In this document: one piece after another, positions 12,801 through 26,070 of the stretch
How the letters are laid out: every line of letters starts with the position of its first letter
Position numbering within the stretch: position 1 is the first letter of the stretch
Assembly: GCA_022113835.1 (NCBI GenBank)
Contig: JAILWY010000023.1
Coordinates: 10,044,001 to 10,108,000, forward strand
Length of the DNA stretch: 64,000 bases
Reading direction: 5' to 3'
From: Atopsyche davidsoni
Taxonomy: Eukaryota > Arthropoda > Insecta > Trichoptera > Hydrobiosidae
Position numbers and translations under genes: made by a program
The notes under the pieces: generated by a model
Seen by the model: the letters and a program-made list of their open reading frames with translations, nothing else
What the model was told of the DNA's origin: nothing
The model's database searches: none

Positions 12801-13399
12801 AAACACTTTAAGCTTAATGGAGACAGTAAAATTAGTGGTGAGGTGAAATGTCCACGGATGAATATTTACCTTTAAAAATTCAAATTGTACAATGCAATCG
12901 AGAATGTTATATTCATCTATTGGTAAGGTAAATAGATTATTTTTTGATGGTTTAGTAATTTTTATTTTATTTAGTAAGTGTTGAGAATATTAAAAATACA
13001 GGCAAATCCAAACACCCCATGATCATTACGGCTATAGTAAGACTTCTAGTGATGAATTCTAATGAAATTAATTTTTACCTTAGAAAATATACAACCATGA
13101 AGATTTGCTTATTATCAAATATTAGTAAATTTTATTATTGTATATGTTAAGTCTATATTGCGAGCGATTGATAGTTAAATTATGTAGTTTCGTAGTAGTT
13201 AATATAAGATATTGGTATATAGAATAAATCATATATAATAAAACGTAAATAGAATAAAACATTTAATAAATACTATTTCAATTGAATGACAATATTGTTA
13301 ACCAACGATAATGATTGTAGGGAAAGTAGTTGTATTTTACAAACTGGGAGTGTATGACAGAGTGTTTGTGTATTTTTATTACAAGAAAAAAAATATTTA
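12801..13399. other. A+T-rich non-coding tract
   Basis: No gene, repeat or clear motif. Confidence 0.6.
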
Positions 13400-13600
13400 T
13401 AAAACCGGTCCGTTGGTTGAGTAGGCCTGTTGCTTCTCATTTAGCATCATTCGTACCCAAGTCGGGTTGTGTACTTAGTACTCTGTGGGTACAGTTTGAT
13501 GCAGCCAGCTCACTTCACTGTCATCTTCATATACTTTAGCCTTCCCACACTGCCCTCGGGGGTCCCTGGCCTCTGGCATCGGTTGGTGCGAAATATGAAA
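13400..13600. promoter_or_regulatory. Complex-sequence island
   Basis: A G+C-richer, non-repetitive patch. A 69-codon plus-strand frame (13330-13539) overlaps it without recognisable homology. A diverged SINE is an alternative, but no B-box is present. Confidence 0.25.
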
Positions 13601-13989
13601 CACTTTTAATACACTCGGAAAGACTTTTTATGGACTAATTTAGTAACGAAATTTTCTGTAGATGGGCACTAAGTTAGGGAGGTGCCCATACAGTTAAAAT
13701 AATAACCAGAGAGACGGAGAATAACAATTTGCCTTTGTATATCCACTTGTGGGTAAAAGTCTTTATATGACTTCTTTGGTGGTGTTTATTATAAATCAAT
13801 AAATACTAATAGAGCATAAACGTATTGATGGCTGAAAACCACATTTTATAATCATCAAAATTACTTTAACCCGATATATATATATATAAATACACAATAA
13901 AACTAAATTCCTATAATATGTAAAATATGAGATATTAAAAAAATCTAAGGTTAGAAAAAATATGATAAATAATAATTTTTTAAAAATCA

Positions 13990-14200
13990 TAGTCACAGTA
14001 ACCGTGATAATCAATACAGACCCTGGGCACCTCCTCATCATCACGAGTGTCTCGGGGCTGCCGCACATTTGAGGAGCTCTCGTCCGCTCCAGCACGAGTC
14101 CACCTGACCTTCTCGCATCATTTTATCATTACCGCCCGGGGTGTGGCCAGGGCCGCGCTGGAGCTCGTGGCTTCCGACCAGAGTGGTCAAAGTTTGTTTT
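13990..14200. promoter_or_regulatory. G+C-rich island
   Basis: CpG-containing, non-repetitive patch. The overlapping 99-codon minus-strand frame (13796-14095) runs from it into A+T-rich low-complexity sequence with a run of Tyr/Ile codons from a TA repeat, so it is unlikely to be protein-coding. Confidence 0.25.
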
Positions 14201-15629
14201 CTGGTGACTTTTAGTTTAAGGATAGTTTTGATTAGCAGCTAGCCTAGATTACATAATCAGTATATAAACTTTGATATAAGTTTTGTTTTGTAGGTACAAT
14301 CTTATATCTAAAAAAACCAAAGTGATTAAATTGGGAAGTTAGAATTAAGGTGCGTATTTTAAGTTGCATGCTTTTATAGTTGATAAACCAACCAAGTCAA
14401 AATAAAAAAATCCATATTAGTCAGCATTTATCAGCTACTAAAATCTTGAACATTACTCTATTAATTAATACAATCCATTGCATATTCGAGAATTCATAAT
14501 TTATGCGACTCTTCTAGAATTTAAATTATATTAAACTCTAATATTTAGAATTTCTATACAGTTAATAATTCTTTGATCTGATTGATTGACTTTTAAGTAG
14601 AGATGTCTTGGTATAGTATTGTTTGTAATTTGGATTTTGTTAGGTTCAAACTCAAGTTAAACGTGAATTGATTAGGTGAATTACTCACGCATTAATAAAT
14701 AAAAGTTACACAAATCACTCTTCTGGATTTAAAAAAGAGCTAATATTATTAAATATTTTCAATTATATTTGTTTGTAGTTTGTGTGACGAGTTCTCCCCT
14801 TCTGAGATTCTCGGAATATAATTCACTTGACGGCAAATGCATATAATAAAGGCCGTAAAACGATACTCCACTCGTGCCATCATTGTTTTAAATGATGATT
14901 GTCGTAAAATCATAAGTAGGCAACTATTCGAGTAGAGTAATCGCCACAAATAACTGCCCGATCGTGGACACTAAAATCAAGATTGACGTCAACAAATCGC
15001 TCCTTGGTAGCACGTAACGATATTGATTTTCCACACAACTGGTTATTTTGTATGAAATGCACTCTACTTTGCATACGCTGTACTCTTATATTACTTTGCC
15101 GACGTGTGATTCGCGCAGATTCTATTGCTATTTAGCAATTCGATATGAAATGAGATTGAAAAATGTTTTTTTTGCTTTAATCACACAGAATTATTTTTTT
15201 TCTGTCAAATTAACTCTTTAAATATAAAGAAAACCTGTTGTTAACTTCCACTAATTGGGTTTTCTGGTTTAAACGACAGAATTGCAATTTTATATATATA
15301 TATATATAATTATGGAGTTTATTGGCAATTTGTGTATACTTAAAAATATCATGCGTACAGCCTAACATGATTGTTCGCCTTTTCATAGTATAAAAGATGA
15401 GATTTAAATTAGTATGTTTTAAAATAGGTTCTAGGTTTTTAGTTCTAAAAGCCAAGTGATTGTCAAAATTATTGCATGACAGCTTGATTCATAAATTTTA
15501 TTTTTTTAGTATGATATAAATGCCTTATTTACGTTATAAATATTTGTAGGTATTTTATAGAAAAGAGACAAAACAGAATTGAAACAAGCATTATAGTACT
15601 TTTTTATTTCAAAATAAAAAGTTCATACA
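14201..15629. other. A+T-rich non-coding tract with one CRE
   Basis: Mostly featureless. A perfect TGACGTCA sits at 14984-14991 in a mildly G+C-richer patch (14930-15120). A short TA run lies at 15291-15309. Confidence 0.55.
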
Positions 15630-15850
15630 CCTCAGTCGACATGGTCTCATCGTACACTCGGAACGGTAGGACCTCCCACCCTTCCACAAGTCCAATGAGA
15701 CTTTAATGATAGTTTGGATGCAAATTAATCGTATCACGCAAACCGTAATACAAAATGTGGGGACGGTGGTAAATAATGGGAAGGGGCCGCCAACCGACCG
15801 CCGCACGAACTCCGCCAGGGGTCAACCAGGAATGTCCGAAAATCTTAATT
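15630..15850. promoter_or_regulatory. CpG-containing island with POU octamer
   Basis: Non-repetitive patch with octamer ATGCAAAT at 15718-15725 immediately followed by a TAAT core, a POU-homeodomain-like arrangement. A 65-codon minus-strand frame overlaps it without recognisable features. Confidence 0.25.
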
Positions 15851-18800
15851 CCATCTATATTACCCCAGTTAAATAATAGTGAATATTCAACCTTTTAATT
15901 TTAATGACATTTTTGCGAGATTATAGCAATTTAAAATTTCTATTAATGTTTCAAATTAAATATTTTTATAAAAATAGCACAACCGCTTGTTGATAAATAG
16001 CTCTCTTATTTTTTTATTATGTGTAATTTAAGCACTGTTGCTTAGTCGTCTATATGAGAAATTATAAAGTTTAATAAAATAAAATCTCGTTTTGTGTCCA
16101 AATCGATACCAATCTAGCAATAATTAAACATACAACCCAATAAAAAAATTAAAATACTTTAATTTATAAAATCATGCATTAATTATACATGCATATATAA
16201 TTATAATTATTTTAATCACCAATATAAATGCTTCACACGTGTATATAATATTTAATTTTCGCGCCATGTTGAAAGGTACGTTGAGCAAAAGAATAAAGAA
16301 GAAAGAATTTATATTTTGGTACCTTTTGGTGAATTTTTATTTTGTTAGCTGTCAGAAGTTACGCAAGAATTTAAATAATTGTCGATAATCATATTTGATG
16401 TGTTTCAATTCATTTTCATTTATCGCTGCTACCACAAGAAAAGAGACAAATACTAGATTGTAAATTCTTTTAAATTAAAATATTGTTATAAGATGAAGCT
16501 GGCATTTCTTTTAAATAATTAATAATTGTAAAATCTAAGGTTGATTGCCCCTGCCTCAGATCAATGTTGTTTGTTGGGGTTTTTACTGGGTGGCGTTTCT
16601 AGTTGAAAACTTTTGCCCGTTCTGAAAACTTCCAACGACAATCTGCCCGTTTCACTGTTTTGATAGATTGTCGGGTTTTATTACTATCGGATAGATTGCT
16701 AATGAATTAATTTACATCGACTTAATAGTATCGAGCAGCACGTTCTTCGTTATAAATTATGTTATTATTCGTAATTAATTTGTCGTATAATCTATATTTA
16801 GTAAAATGAAAGTAATAAGTAAAATAATATATCACCGTTATAAAAATAATGGCAGCTTGCCTATAAAATGTATACAATGTATTTTTATAAATATAAAATT
16901 AATATAATGCGTTTAATGATTTTTTTCAATTGTATGCTATTTAAATAATTCCGAGGTGACAAGTGGGACAGAAGATATATTTCATTTGTGAATATATTGC
17001 GATTTGAAGTAGGCTCATTTTGAATGTATATTCAGATGATTTATTCCACGACTTGTGCTTTTTATACCAAAATGCATTGTTTATCGATATGAGTCTCGAT
17101 AGTTCATAGATGTTATCAATTCCAGCATCGTGACTCAGAATATCAAATTAGGTACATACGATAAGATGTCGTATTGTAATCGATACTTCCAATATGTATC
17201 TCTGTAATACTTTGTGCTTGTAAGCATGCGATACGTATATGTACAAATTTACCATAATATGAAAATATTGAAAACAATAATTTATTTTAGATCATAAACT
17301 CTTTGTTATTATTCTTTATATTTTTCAAAAAGTCAAAAGATCAAATAAAACGAATCAATTGATAATTAATCTATTGAATTACTTTATGATAAAATAACTA
17401 TTTTTAATTTTTGTTTTTTTTCCGAACTTTGTTTAGATAGTAAAAATTAGGAATCTACGTAGATTTTATAACAATGTATCCACATGGTAAATACACCTCA
17501 TTATATTATTTTAATCTACTATTGAAATCTAAATTACAAGCACGTACAAGCCAGTGCAAGTTTTATTATTAAATTTACAGGTAGCTTCTGTATAAATCAC
17601 AGGTGTGCCGTTCATTACAATGAGATCAATACAAAATAATTCTTCCACGGGGTTGCAAGTTGATTTGAGAAGTGTGATTCACAATGGTGATTCAGGTAGA
17701 ATATCCTACCCCTATTCGGAAGGAGTCAATTTATCCTATTGATACGTAGGTTGTTCTTTATTATATGTATCAAACTTAGGGGACAGATCGATAAAGGTTT
17801 TTATTAGGTATATTAAATGCGTTTAAGTACCCTAACATTACAATGTGTGGCGTCAATAATACCTCTTTTATAAGTAATTTTATTAGTATGTTTTATAACT
17901 AAAGCGTAATTGTATAAAACGAAAAGATATAAAACACCAGAACATGTGGCTATTTCAATACTATATTGTATTTCTCATAAAAAAATGCATAACGTAATTT
18001 AAAAAAAAAATCAAACGTTTATCTTAATTATGAACTGCCGCGGAATGCTTTGTTGGAGTAAAATGTTCTGTAAATCAGACAAAGTAACGCAAAAAACCTG
18101 GAAACACACGTTTGTCTCGGTCTTTGTTATTTTGTGAACATATGACTCAGTGTAAAAAATACAAATTAGTTAGTATGATACATGCTATATCAATAAATGC
18201 ACAATCCACCGGGTAATTTATATTCAAATAAACAACTGACAATTATATATTTTTTAAAGCAAATTAATTCATAGTCTCTACGGTTAGTACTGCTTTTATT
18301 ATAAAGGATAACAATTCATTTTTTTCATAAACTAAAAACACAATGCTACTGACAAAGGTTACAAAAAACATAGCTCCTAATATAAAAAATGGAGCCCAAC
18401 TAGTACAACTTTTTGCCTGCAATAAAAAATGGCTTTTGGCCGAGAGGGTACGAATCTCTGATCTTATGAGTCAAAATTGTATAAAACCGCCGATGGATTA
18501 TGCAATAAATTACAATTAAATAATGCAATAGTTTTAAAGTGATTATTATTGGCTTAATTTTTGTTATGAATTATTTCTTGAACTTAATAATTTGTGATAG
18601 ATTATACTTTTCTTTGTAAATATTAAAGTTTATGTTAAAAAATTAACATATTTAAATATATTAGATTAATGAAATGTTAAGATCTTAATTGCATATTAGT
18701 TTTTAATAACATAGCATACTATTCTTGTTCCAGTGAATATTAAATTCCGATTTTGCGTTTTTCTATTTTAAATTATTTCCATCAGCATTGTAAATTTTAC

Positions 18801-19080
18801 ATAACAATATCACATACTCGTCCTCTTTATTGCAACAATGGATTCCCATTGAAGGAAACAAAAACACGAACTGAAAATAAAATAATAATGGGTAACAAAG
18901 ATAAAAAAATAAGATAAAAGCATCCCGGGCCCATCAATGGACTAGTTAAAAACAAAATGAATAAAACGCGCAAGCCGGGAGCTCATTTAAATAAGATTTT
19001 TTGTTAATACGTACCCCTTCTGCCATTATTCTATTTCATTATTTAAATTCACTTAATTTTTTTAAAGTAATTTATCTTCG
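15851..19080. other. A+T-rich non-coding tract
   Basis: The first long stretch with little to report. Short richer patches at 16540-16680, 17620-17720 and 18400-18500 have no gene. The last includes GTACGAATC (about 18450), one mismatch from a Pol III B-box, too weak to call. Confidence 0.55.
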
Positions 19081-19089
19081 GCAAATGAT

Positions 19090-19311
19090 ATCCATGGGAA
19101 ACTTCCGCGTATTCAAATGACGCGACCAAATAGAGGGGGTCTTAAAAAAAAGGTCATCGCTAAAGATGCATCTGCCCGCTTCTCGGCCAGCCAGCGGGAC
19201 GGGGTGCGGGAGATCGTGACACCTACCATTACCTACCCCATTACTTTAACCATACGTAAGGTAAGAGAATTATGTATATTTCTACAGATATCTCGAAAGC
19301 ATCTTGATTAA
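19090..19311 (+). other. Island with open frame ending at a consensus splice donor
   Basis: A plus-strand frame opens at ATG 19117 and stays open for 48 codons up to a strong donor AAG|GTAAGA (intron would start at 19261). The predicted peptide is Lys/Arg-rich at its start and Thr/Ile-rich at its end, with no known domain. It could be a small coding exon, a 5' UTR exon, or coincidence in a regulatory island. Confidence 0.2.
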
Positions 19312-20529
19312 CAGACATCAACAATTTTCAAAGAATTTTATATATTTAGCCTATAAGTCGTTGTATCATCAAATGGGCACACCGGCTATCGCATGTGGCC
19401 TACAATTTATTTAATTGAAATTACTAAAAACTATTCTTTTTTTACAATTTAAATAATTGCCATATTCCCTGTTTTTATAATAAAATATTTTTTTTAAATA
19501 CGTGCGTTCTCTGGAACCTTTAAATAAAAATATATGAGCATATTCTCCGAACGTATATATAAACTAAGGACTAAATTCTCAAGATTTGCAACACGAATGA
19601 TCTGATTAATTTTAATGAATACAAAACTTCGGTCCTATTCAAAAGGATTGTATTTGCTTATGGAATTCCAATTGTATCACAAATGGGAAAATAATCACTT
19701 ACAAAATAAACCTGTTTCTAAACTGTTCCATTCGAAAGGCAGGATGGCTTGTTACTGTAGAATTTATGTGCGTATTTATCAAGACCGAGCCCACAAGAAA
19801 GGGTGCGAATTGTCGTTATGGACTAGAATATTACTATTCATTTGAAAAAATCTGCATACAACTTCATTAATATGCACCAGATCTGCATAGCTGCAGCCGC
19901 GGCGGTGTGAAATGCTTGCGTAATTATATGGCTGCTTACAAGAGGAGTTGCGTCTAGGAATTATAAACGACGAACTCGAATGAATGCATTTTTGCAACGC
20001 AATGGCTCTGAATGTTTCAACAATGCTGTGCTTTGTGCTTGTAACGGGTAAATTACTACAGCTTCAGACAGTAAGAACTACAGAAGGTCAATGTATACAT
20101 TTATGCTATTATTTATTTAATATACAAATTCCTTTGAATATAATTCACTTGAATCAAAATAAGGTATAAAGTAATTATTGTATTTCAACAGTATAAAGGA
20201 TATAAATATAACATCAAATGTTCTAAATTGTTTTTATAAAAATATATTACTTTCGAAATAACTTTGTACACAAATAATCAATTGAATCACATTGTAAAAG
20301 AAGGAAACATTAAATTATAAATATATATACTATGTAGTAGATATGTGTAGATATTGTTGATCACCTTAAATTTCAGAAAATTAAAATCATTCATATGCAA
20401 ATAAGCTATAAGTAATGCAAGTGAATTATTATTTAAGAAATAGGAAGCAAAATGTTCTTAAAATATAACAACCACAACCAAGTATGCAAATGCGATACAA
20501 AAAACTGGATCAAATTTTGATTGTTCATG
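19312..20529. other. A+T-rich non-coding tract
   Basis: Short open frames at 19615-19845, 19779-19997 (minus) and 19984-20169 cover a moderately complex patch (19740-20060) but have no recognisable product. POU octamers occur at 20395-20402 and 20484-20491. Confidence 0.5.
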
Positions 20530-20740
20530 AACATTCGCCTGGGGGATGTGAAATATTTTTTTTATTTAAATAATTCTTCAAGGGATGCGAAATTAATTTG
20601 CCGGGACTAGCCCTTGAGGCGATATGAATTAACCAGAATTGCAACCCCAGAAATATTTAAATACCTGTGTGATAAACTCGCAGGTGAGCTCCTTTTAAAT
20701 TTGTCATCGTAACTGGGTCGGCAGGGTGTTCAAAAGATTC
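20530..20740. promoter_or_regulatory. Island with donor-like site
   Basis: Non-repetitive G+C-richer patch containing a consensus plus-strand donor CAG|GTGAGC near 20682. No open frame of useful length precedes it, so any exon would be non-coding. It is kept as a regulatory candidate. Confidence 0.2.
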
Positions 20741-22380
20741 CTTTTCAAAAGCGTTTCCTGTTATTTGTTGATTTTTGTAAAAATATAAATACATAAGATT
20801 GGTAACCTTATTTTATATTTTTAAATCAATTATTTTTATTGGTTAAGTTCATTTTTTAAATGGAAATTTCATCTATTAATCACTAATTTATGAAATTTCA
20901 ACTTATCCCGTCTACTTAATTAACAATTTTTAATCAATTTAATGAAAAGTATACATGTCTTTTTTAATTCCTAATTAAAAACAATTAAGAAGACTCATGT
21001 TATTTTTTTATAGAAACAAAGCAAAATATGATGTATTATCTGACTAGGTGTATGTTGAGATATATATCGCGCTCCAGTTTTATGATTTACTTTTTAATAC
21101 GAGTTAGGTGTTACGCATTGTAATCACCCTGTGGGGTTTCTTGTAGAATCCAAACAGTTTAAATTAGGGAGTGGTAAACTAAGAATTCTCTTGCATATTT
21201 TATGCAAATAATAGAGCATGATTTCAGCAACCAAAGACTAAGCGATTGAGTTCAACCCATTTATTTATCTTAAAACTTGTTCCGGAGTACATGGAGATAT
21301 TTAAATTTGCAACGAGTTTTTTTTTTCACTTTACATAAGAACAATATGAATGAAATGTTAAAGAAATTCAGTTGGTTTTGTAATTATTTTAAAAGGTTTC
21401 AGTTGTGCTATTTATTATTGAAATAAATGTGAATTACGACGATATATTACTATCATTGTATTCGTAACAGATATTTTAGTTCCCTCGAATAAAAATATAA
21501 TTTAATATAAATGAATCGCAGATCCGGCAAATATAAAATAACACTAGCATTTAAAAGTATTTTAACATAAATCAAAAACTGATTCTTAATACTCGGATTT
21601 GTAATATTCACAAAACCCCTAAATGCAAGAAATGTTAACATTCTATCGAAGCGCATCTTTTGCAATAAATTAAAAGTATATGAGATAAGTCGGAATAAAT
21701 TTGCTATTAATAAGGATTAAGACAAGAGAGCTCTCTCCCTCCCCTGAGAGGAACTTAAGAAGAGCATGGAAATTAAATTTAAAAACTTGCTTGATATTGC
21801 AAAGGAAAAGTGCGTTGTGCGGTAAGCTTTGTGTAACAAAAGCTGCCTTTCAATCTACATTTTTAATATATAAGTAATTATGAAAGGTATCTTCTTCAGG
21901 TAAGCACAATACAATACGATAATATTCATGGAGTTTTTTTTTTGGTAAAACATTATTATTAATATTTTAATGACAGCTGATCTATTTCTTTATTTTTGGA
22001 GGTACCACTAACTTTGTTATATTATTTAATGAATCATTTAATTATATCGCATTGCTATGAAAAAATATGTTTAGTAAAAAAGCTAGCCACATAAATAAAA
22101 GAGTGGATTCCACTGTGGTTAGTTGTTAACATATGGAGTGACAAAGGCGGAATTCTGAATAAAGAGCGAGTAATTCATTTAACAAGCGTAAAATGCACAT
22201 TTTAATTATGTCTCCTTTTGAGCGGCTTTTCTTTACACACTGACTAAATAATAAGTTTTTTATAATTATTGAAATAATATTATCAGTATATTTTGGAGGC
22301 ACTCAAGCATAGGTAAAAATAAAATGAGTTCAAAATATTCCAATCCAAATTTACACACAGAACGGGATATAAAAAGTTTC
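20741..22380. other. A+T-rich non-coding tract
   Basis: No gene is visible. There is an isolated consensus donor CAG|GTAAGC at 21900 with no open frame of interest. A richer patch at 21720-21850 is featureless. Confidence 0.6.
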
Positions 22381-22412
22381 TGCGTTTACACTTCCTGAAA
22401 ATATCGGGTCTA

Positions 22413-22433
22413 CGTGACGATCAAAACGTCACG
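22413..22433. promoter_or_regulatory. Inverted pair of CRE half-sites
   Basis: CGTGACG (22413-22419) and CGTCACG (22427-22433) form an exact 7-bp inverted repeat separated by 7 nt, each containing a TGACG/CGTCA half-site. The spacing is unusual for a standard CRE, but the symmetry suggests dimer binding or a small hairpin. Confidence 0.4.
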
Positions 22434-22540
22434 GGCAACAACTAGATTAGGTTTATGTTGCTGTATTAAAAACTGAATGAGATGAAAGAATGTTTAATTT
22501 AAAAAAAGTTTAATTTCAAATTTCTACAATATTTACTGCA

Positions 22541-22556
22541 GAGAGAGAGAGAGAGA
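22541..22556. repeat. GA repeat (GAGA-factor type)
   Basis: Sixteen bases of alternating GA. GAGA-type proteins bind such runs in insects, but a simple microsatellite is equally likely. Confidence 0.6.
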
Positions 22557-22919
22557 CGTAAATTCAGTAATCAATGTTCCAAGAAATGCAATAATGATGA
22601 CGAATATAGTGAATACTCTAACTGTTCGATAAATTGCATCATCTTTCATCGATCATTAAATCCACAACGTTATTCGCTGATTTAATAACCCAAAAAGTTA
22701 TCGTATATTTTTTACTGCGAAAAAATTGAGGCACTGTCAAAGAGGTAATTTTTTATTAAAATAATAAAAAAGCACTAATCGTGAATGCATTGTCGAGTTT
22801 CTGGGATGTAAATTTGATCTTCAAAATAATTGTATTGTTAAGGCCAGATTTTTCAAAGACGTCGTTAATTTTTTTAACGTCAAACACTCGTATTTTTAAG
22901 AACAAATTTGTATAATGCA

Positions 22920-23470
22920 TTACCTACACGAATATGTCATAATCTATGAGGCCGATGCATTATCACGACCCGGCCACATCTCGCGTATCCGGCCCGTAGA
23001 TATGCAAATGGGCAGCACAATGAAGTGGGAATAAATTAAAAAAACTAATGAAAAAAGTTTCAATGTTCCGTTTATGAATATTTAAATTGTGCAAGGACTT
23101 GTTTTGTGATTTGAAATTATAAATGTTTTTTTCGTCGCATTGGCATTCGGAGCAAGAAATCTATACGGCAGCACAGCTGGGAGTTTTTATGAATAAGGAG
23201 GTACGTTAGCTTTAGGCATTGGGGTCCGCGCGTTCACGTGGTTATTTTATTCTTTTACATTATGAGCGCAGGCTGAATGGGGTACCCAACATAATGAAGG
23301 GTTTGATCCTCATTTGGCCCGCGGGTCCGATCCTAAAGGGTTACAGTCGTGAACAGATATTTGGGAAGAATTCCAGTCGACGGTCGTGTTCGAGCAGGTT
23401 AACAAGTGCTTCGAATTAGAGTCGTTAGAATATGCTCGACTGGAGATAATTATCTATTAGCTCTTGAGCA
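22920..23470. promoter_or_regulatory. Pair of islands, one with POU octamer
   Basis: Two complex patches (22920-23020 and 23150-23470) are separated by A+T-rich sequence. The first is CpG-rich with ATGCAAAT at 23002-23009. The second holds a 66-codon plus-strand frame (23219-23419) without recognisable features. Both look like regulatory elements. Confidence 0.3.
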
Positions 23471-23689
23471 AATTTATAACAACAAATGTGATCAGTGTAA
23501 CGATAACTGCGATTATTTTTATCATGTTAAAATATAATTAAGTGATTTTTCTATGAATAACTACATGGTTTGTATTTTGTTGTTTTAAGTGAATCTTACA
23601 CCATAAAATTGATTTAAATGTAACTTTGATGTAAATTAATACTGTTTTTTTTATTTTTAACATGAGAGATATAAGAATAATAGCAATAT

Positions 23690-23810
23690 GTAACAAACCC
23701 GGGAGTTATTCGTTCAATGACGTGACACAGGGGCGGGGCGTGCTGCCCGTACGAGCATGTCATATCTTTCCCAACATGCGACTTGCCTTTCAAAATTACA
23801 TCTACCTTCA
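23690..23810. promoter_or_regulatory. Short CpG-rich island
   Basis: A compact G+C-rich patch centred on 23720-23760, with a TGACGTGA half-CRE near 23719. A minus-strand 65-codon frame overlaps it but shows nothing. Confidence 0.25.
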
Positions 23811-24764
23811 TTTTATAATGTGATGGACTACGTTCATTTTTAAGGAGGACAACCTAAATTGGGTGTAATTAATACAAATATAAGGGAGTAGTACAATAAT
23901 TAGCTAGCGGTAAGTCCACGCATATTTAAAACTTTGTCGGTGGTTTAGTTCAGTGCGTCGTTCGTTTTATTGTAAGGGAACATATTTTTTAAACAGCAAT
24001 CATTTAGAATTATTATTATAATGACTACTTAAAATATATAAAATTGTGATTATTTACAGCCTTGTATTTAATAATACACAAAACATTTATAAAAAAATAA
24101 ATGTTGAAAATTAAAATGTCATTTACAAACTTCTTTTTTGTAAATAAAAAAAAAAACCTTTATAAAGTTATTATTTCATTCATCAAAAAAGTGTTATTAG
24201 TTTTTTTTAATTTGCATAAATTTACCGCTGCTTGTTACTAATATTATTATTTAAATATAAAAGTACTGATAAAATATGTACCAATCTTATATAAATAACC
24301 TCATTATTAACTTGTGAAACAATTTTGCTAGTATCGTGTTTTTGTCTAGTTTTAATGAAGCAGATTATCTATATGTGAAAAAAAACACTCAAGTATTTTA
24401 CTAATAATTTAAAAAATTGAAGCATATTAACGCTGAAATGGTCATAAGGTCACTTATAAATCAGTAAATAAAAACGACATACTTTAATGTAGACTATACT
24501 TTATTGAATACAATAGGTTTTCAATAAATATTGTAAAATCGATATATTACCATGTTTCTAGAATTTTCATCATACCTAGTAAACACTTATCTGTAATGTT
24601 TAATTATTTTTAGCTATTTAAGTTATGTAATATCACAATTATGTTGAATATTCTAAAATAAACGATTAAATTTATTATAAAATTAAATTCTTCTAATGGG
24701 ATTATTTTCTTTTTGATTTTATTATTTCTTCTGCACGCACAAGTCGGATGAAAATATCCAAAAG
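23811..24764. other. A+T-rich tract with solo repeat arm
   Basis: No gene is visible. The 17-mer CACTCAAGTATTTTACT at about 24386-24402 is identical to part of the right arm of the inverted repeat at 30287-30318, hinting at a shared repeat family. A donor-like GCG|GTAAGT occurs near 23909 without other exon evidence. Confidence 0.5.
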
Positions 24765-24900
24765 TGCTGTAATTGCATACAACCCTGGTGGGGGAATAAT
24801 TCCTCCCCTATGTCGACTGCACCACCCCCAGGTTTTATTTGACTACCACGGGGGTGGGCTGGGGGCCATCTTTGTTTTTTGGATATTTAATATGTCATGA
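24765..24900. promoter_or_regulatory. C-rich/G-rich island with PHO/YY1-like site
   Basis: A C-rich segment (24805-24835) precedes a G-rich segment (24850-24865) ending in GCCATCTT (24865-24872). Non-coding; flanks are strongly A+T-rich. Confidence 0.3.
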
Positions 24901-25309
24901 TTCATTGTTTGAGTGAGCGCATTAAATTGTATTGACGAACTAGACGAGGTTTTATTTTTTCGTAATAAAATCATTGTATCATTTCTTGTTGTTTATTGCA
25001 ATATACATTATATGATGATTATAATGAATAATTTTATTAAATTATTCAATAAATTAAAACTAGACAAAAACCTACATAATTAATATTAAAGAGATATTTT
25101 TTTTTTGAATATCCTTTAATTTGCGTCTTAAAATTGTCTATTAATTTCATTTATAATAATTTATTATACATTTTAAATAAACAAAAATTCAAAAATCCCA
25201 TCAAATTTATGTGCAAATTATTTATAACGGCTAAACTTGAACCATATTTTTTAATGCAGATTTCTAATATATACTCGTAAATACAAAAATCCTTTGTATA
25301 TTTGCATTC

Positions 25310-26070
25310 CCAAAGAGCCTTCTGCCGCTGTCGTGTATGTTAAGTAATGGCGTCCACCGCGGCCGGTTGCCATGGCAACAATGCTCCCTTTCGTTTGATT
25401 GGATTTTCAGACGCCGTCTAGTTCTCGATTGAGATTTTCCTTCTTTTTCATTGCATTTGGATTTCCGCAGGCGGGGATATTCGCCTTCACGAAAATCCCT
25501 GACTCTGTATTGGATGTTTTATACAAAATTATGCTAAGTTGACGCCTTGAATGGTCTGGTTTTTTTATATCATTAAAACCAATACACTCACACACATTAA
25601 AATACTACATCATTTTTTACATTGTTGTATTTAGTGTTCTAATAACTTTTGTATAATATGCATTAAAATATTTTGAATAATAAAACATGTTTATTCGTAA
25701 GTAATAATTTACAACCACTTTAATATGAAATGAAATTCAATTTTTGTTACCATGCATATTTACAGTAAAATGTACTTTATTTAAAAGGTAACTTACAGCT
25801 TTGATGAAAAAATTACATCTTATTTATTTAAAGTATTTTTATTTTATTGTTATAATTTAGCCCACAACTTACTCAAATAAAAAAAAAAACATGTACAAAA
25901 CTACAACCTGGGTGTTAAAAAGCAGGAACCGACTATAGACAGGACTTCACGGTCAACAAAAACTTGACCAGATATGATATACCGACAGCTGCATTGGCTG
26001 GCGGCCTTCGGGGTGAGGACTGAGAAGCCTTTCGGCACCTGTCTTCTGTCCTCTCCACAAATTATAGCTA
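25310..26070. promoter_or_regulatory. Two complex islands
   Basis: Patches at 25310-25560 and 25900-26060 are separated by A+T-rich DNA. The first has a CpG-rich core at 25347-25376 next to GTTGCCATGGCAAC, a 14-bp palindrome resembling an X-box/RFX site. A 62-codon minus-strand frame (25407-25595) lacks features. The POU octamer at 25300-25307 lies just upstream. Confidence 0.3.

Noticed and set aside
20515..20525. TTTTGATTGTT, like the start of miR-315
   Set aside because: Similarity stops after 11 bases and the local fold is a short TGTTCATGAACA palindrome, not a miRNA stem.
22111..22130. Partial resemblance to miR-34
   Set aside because: Several mismatches including in the seed, and no precursor-like fold.
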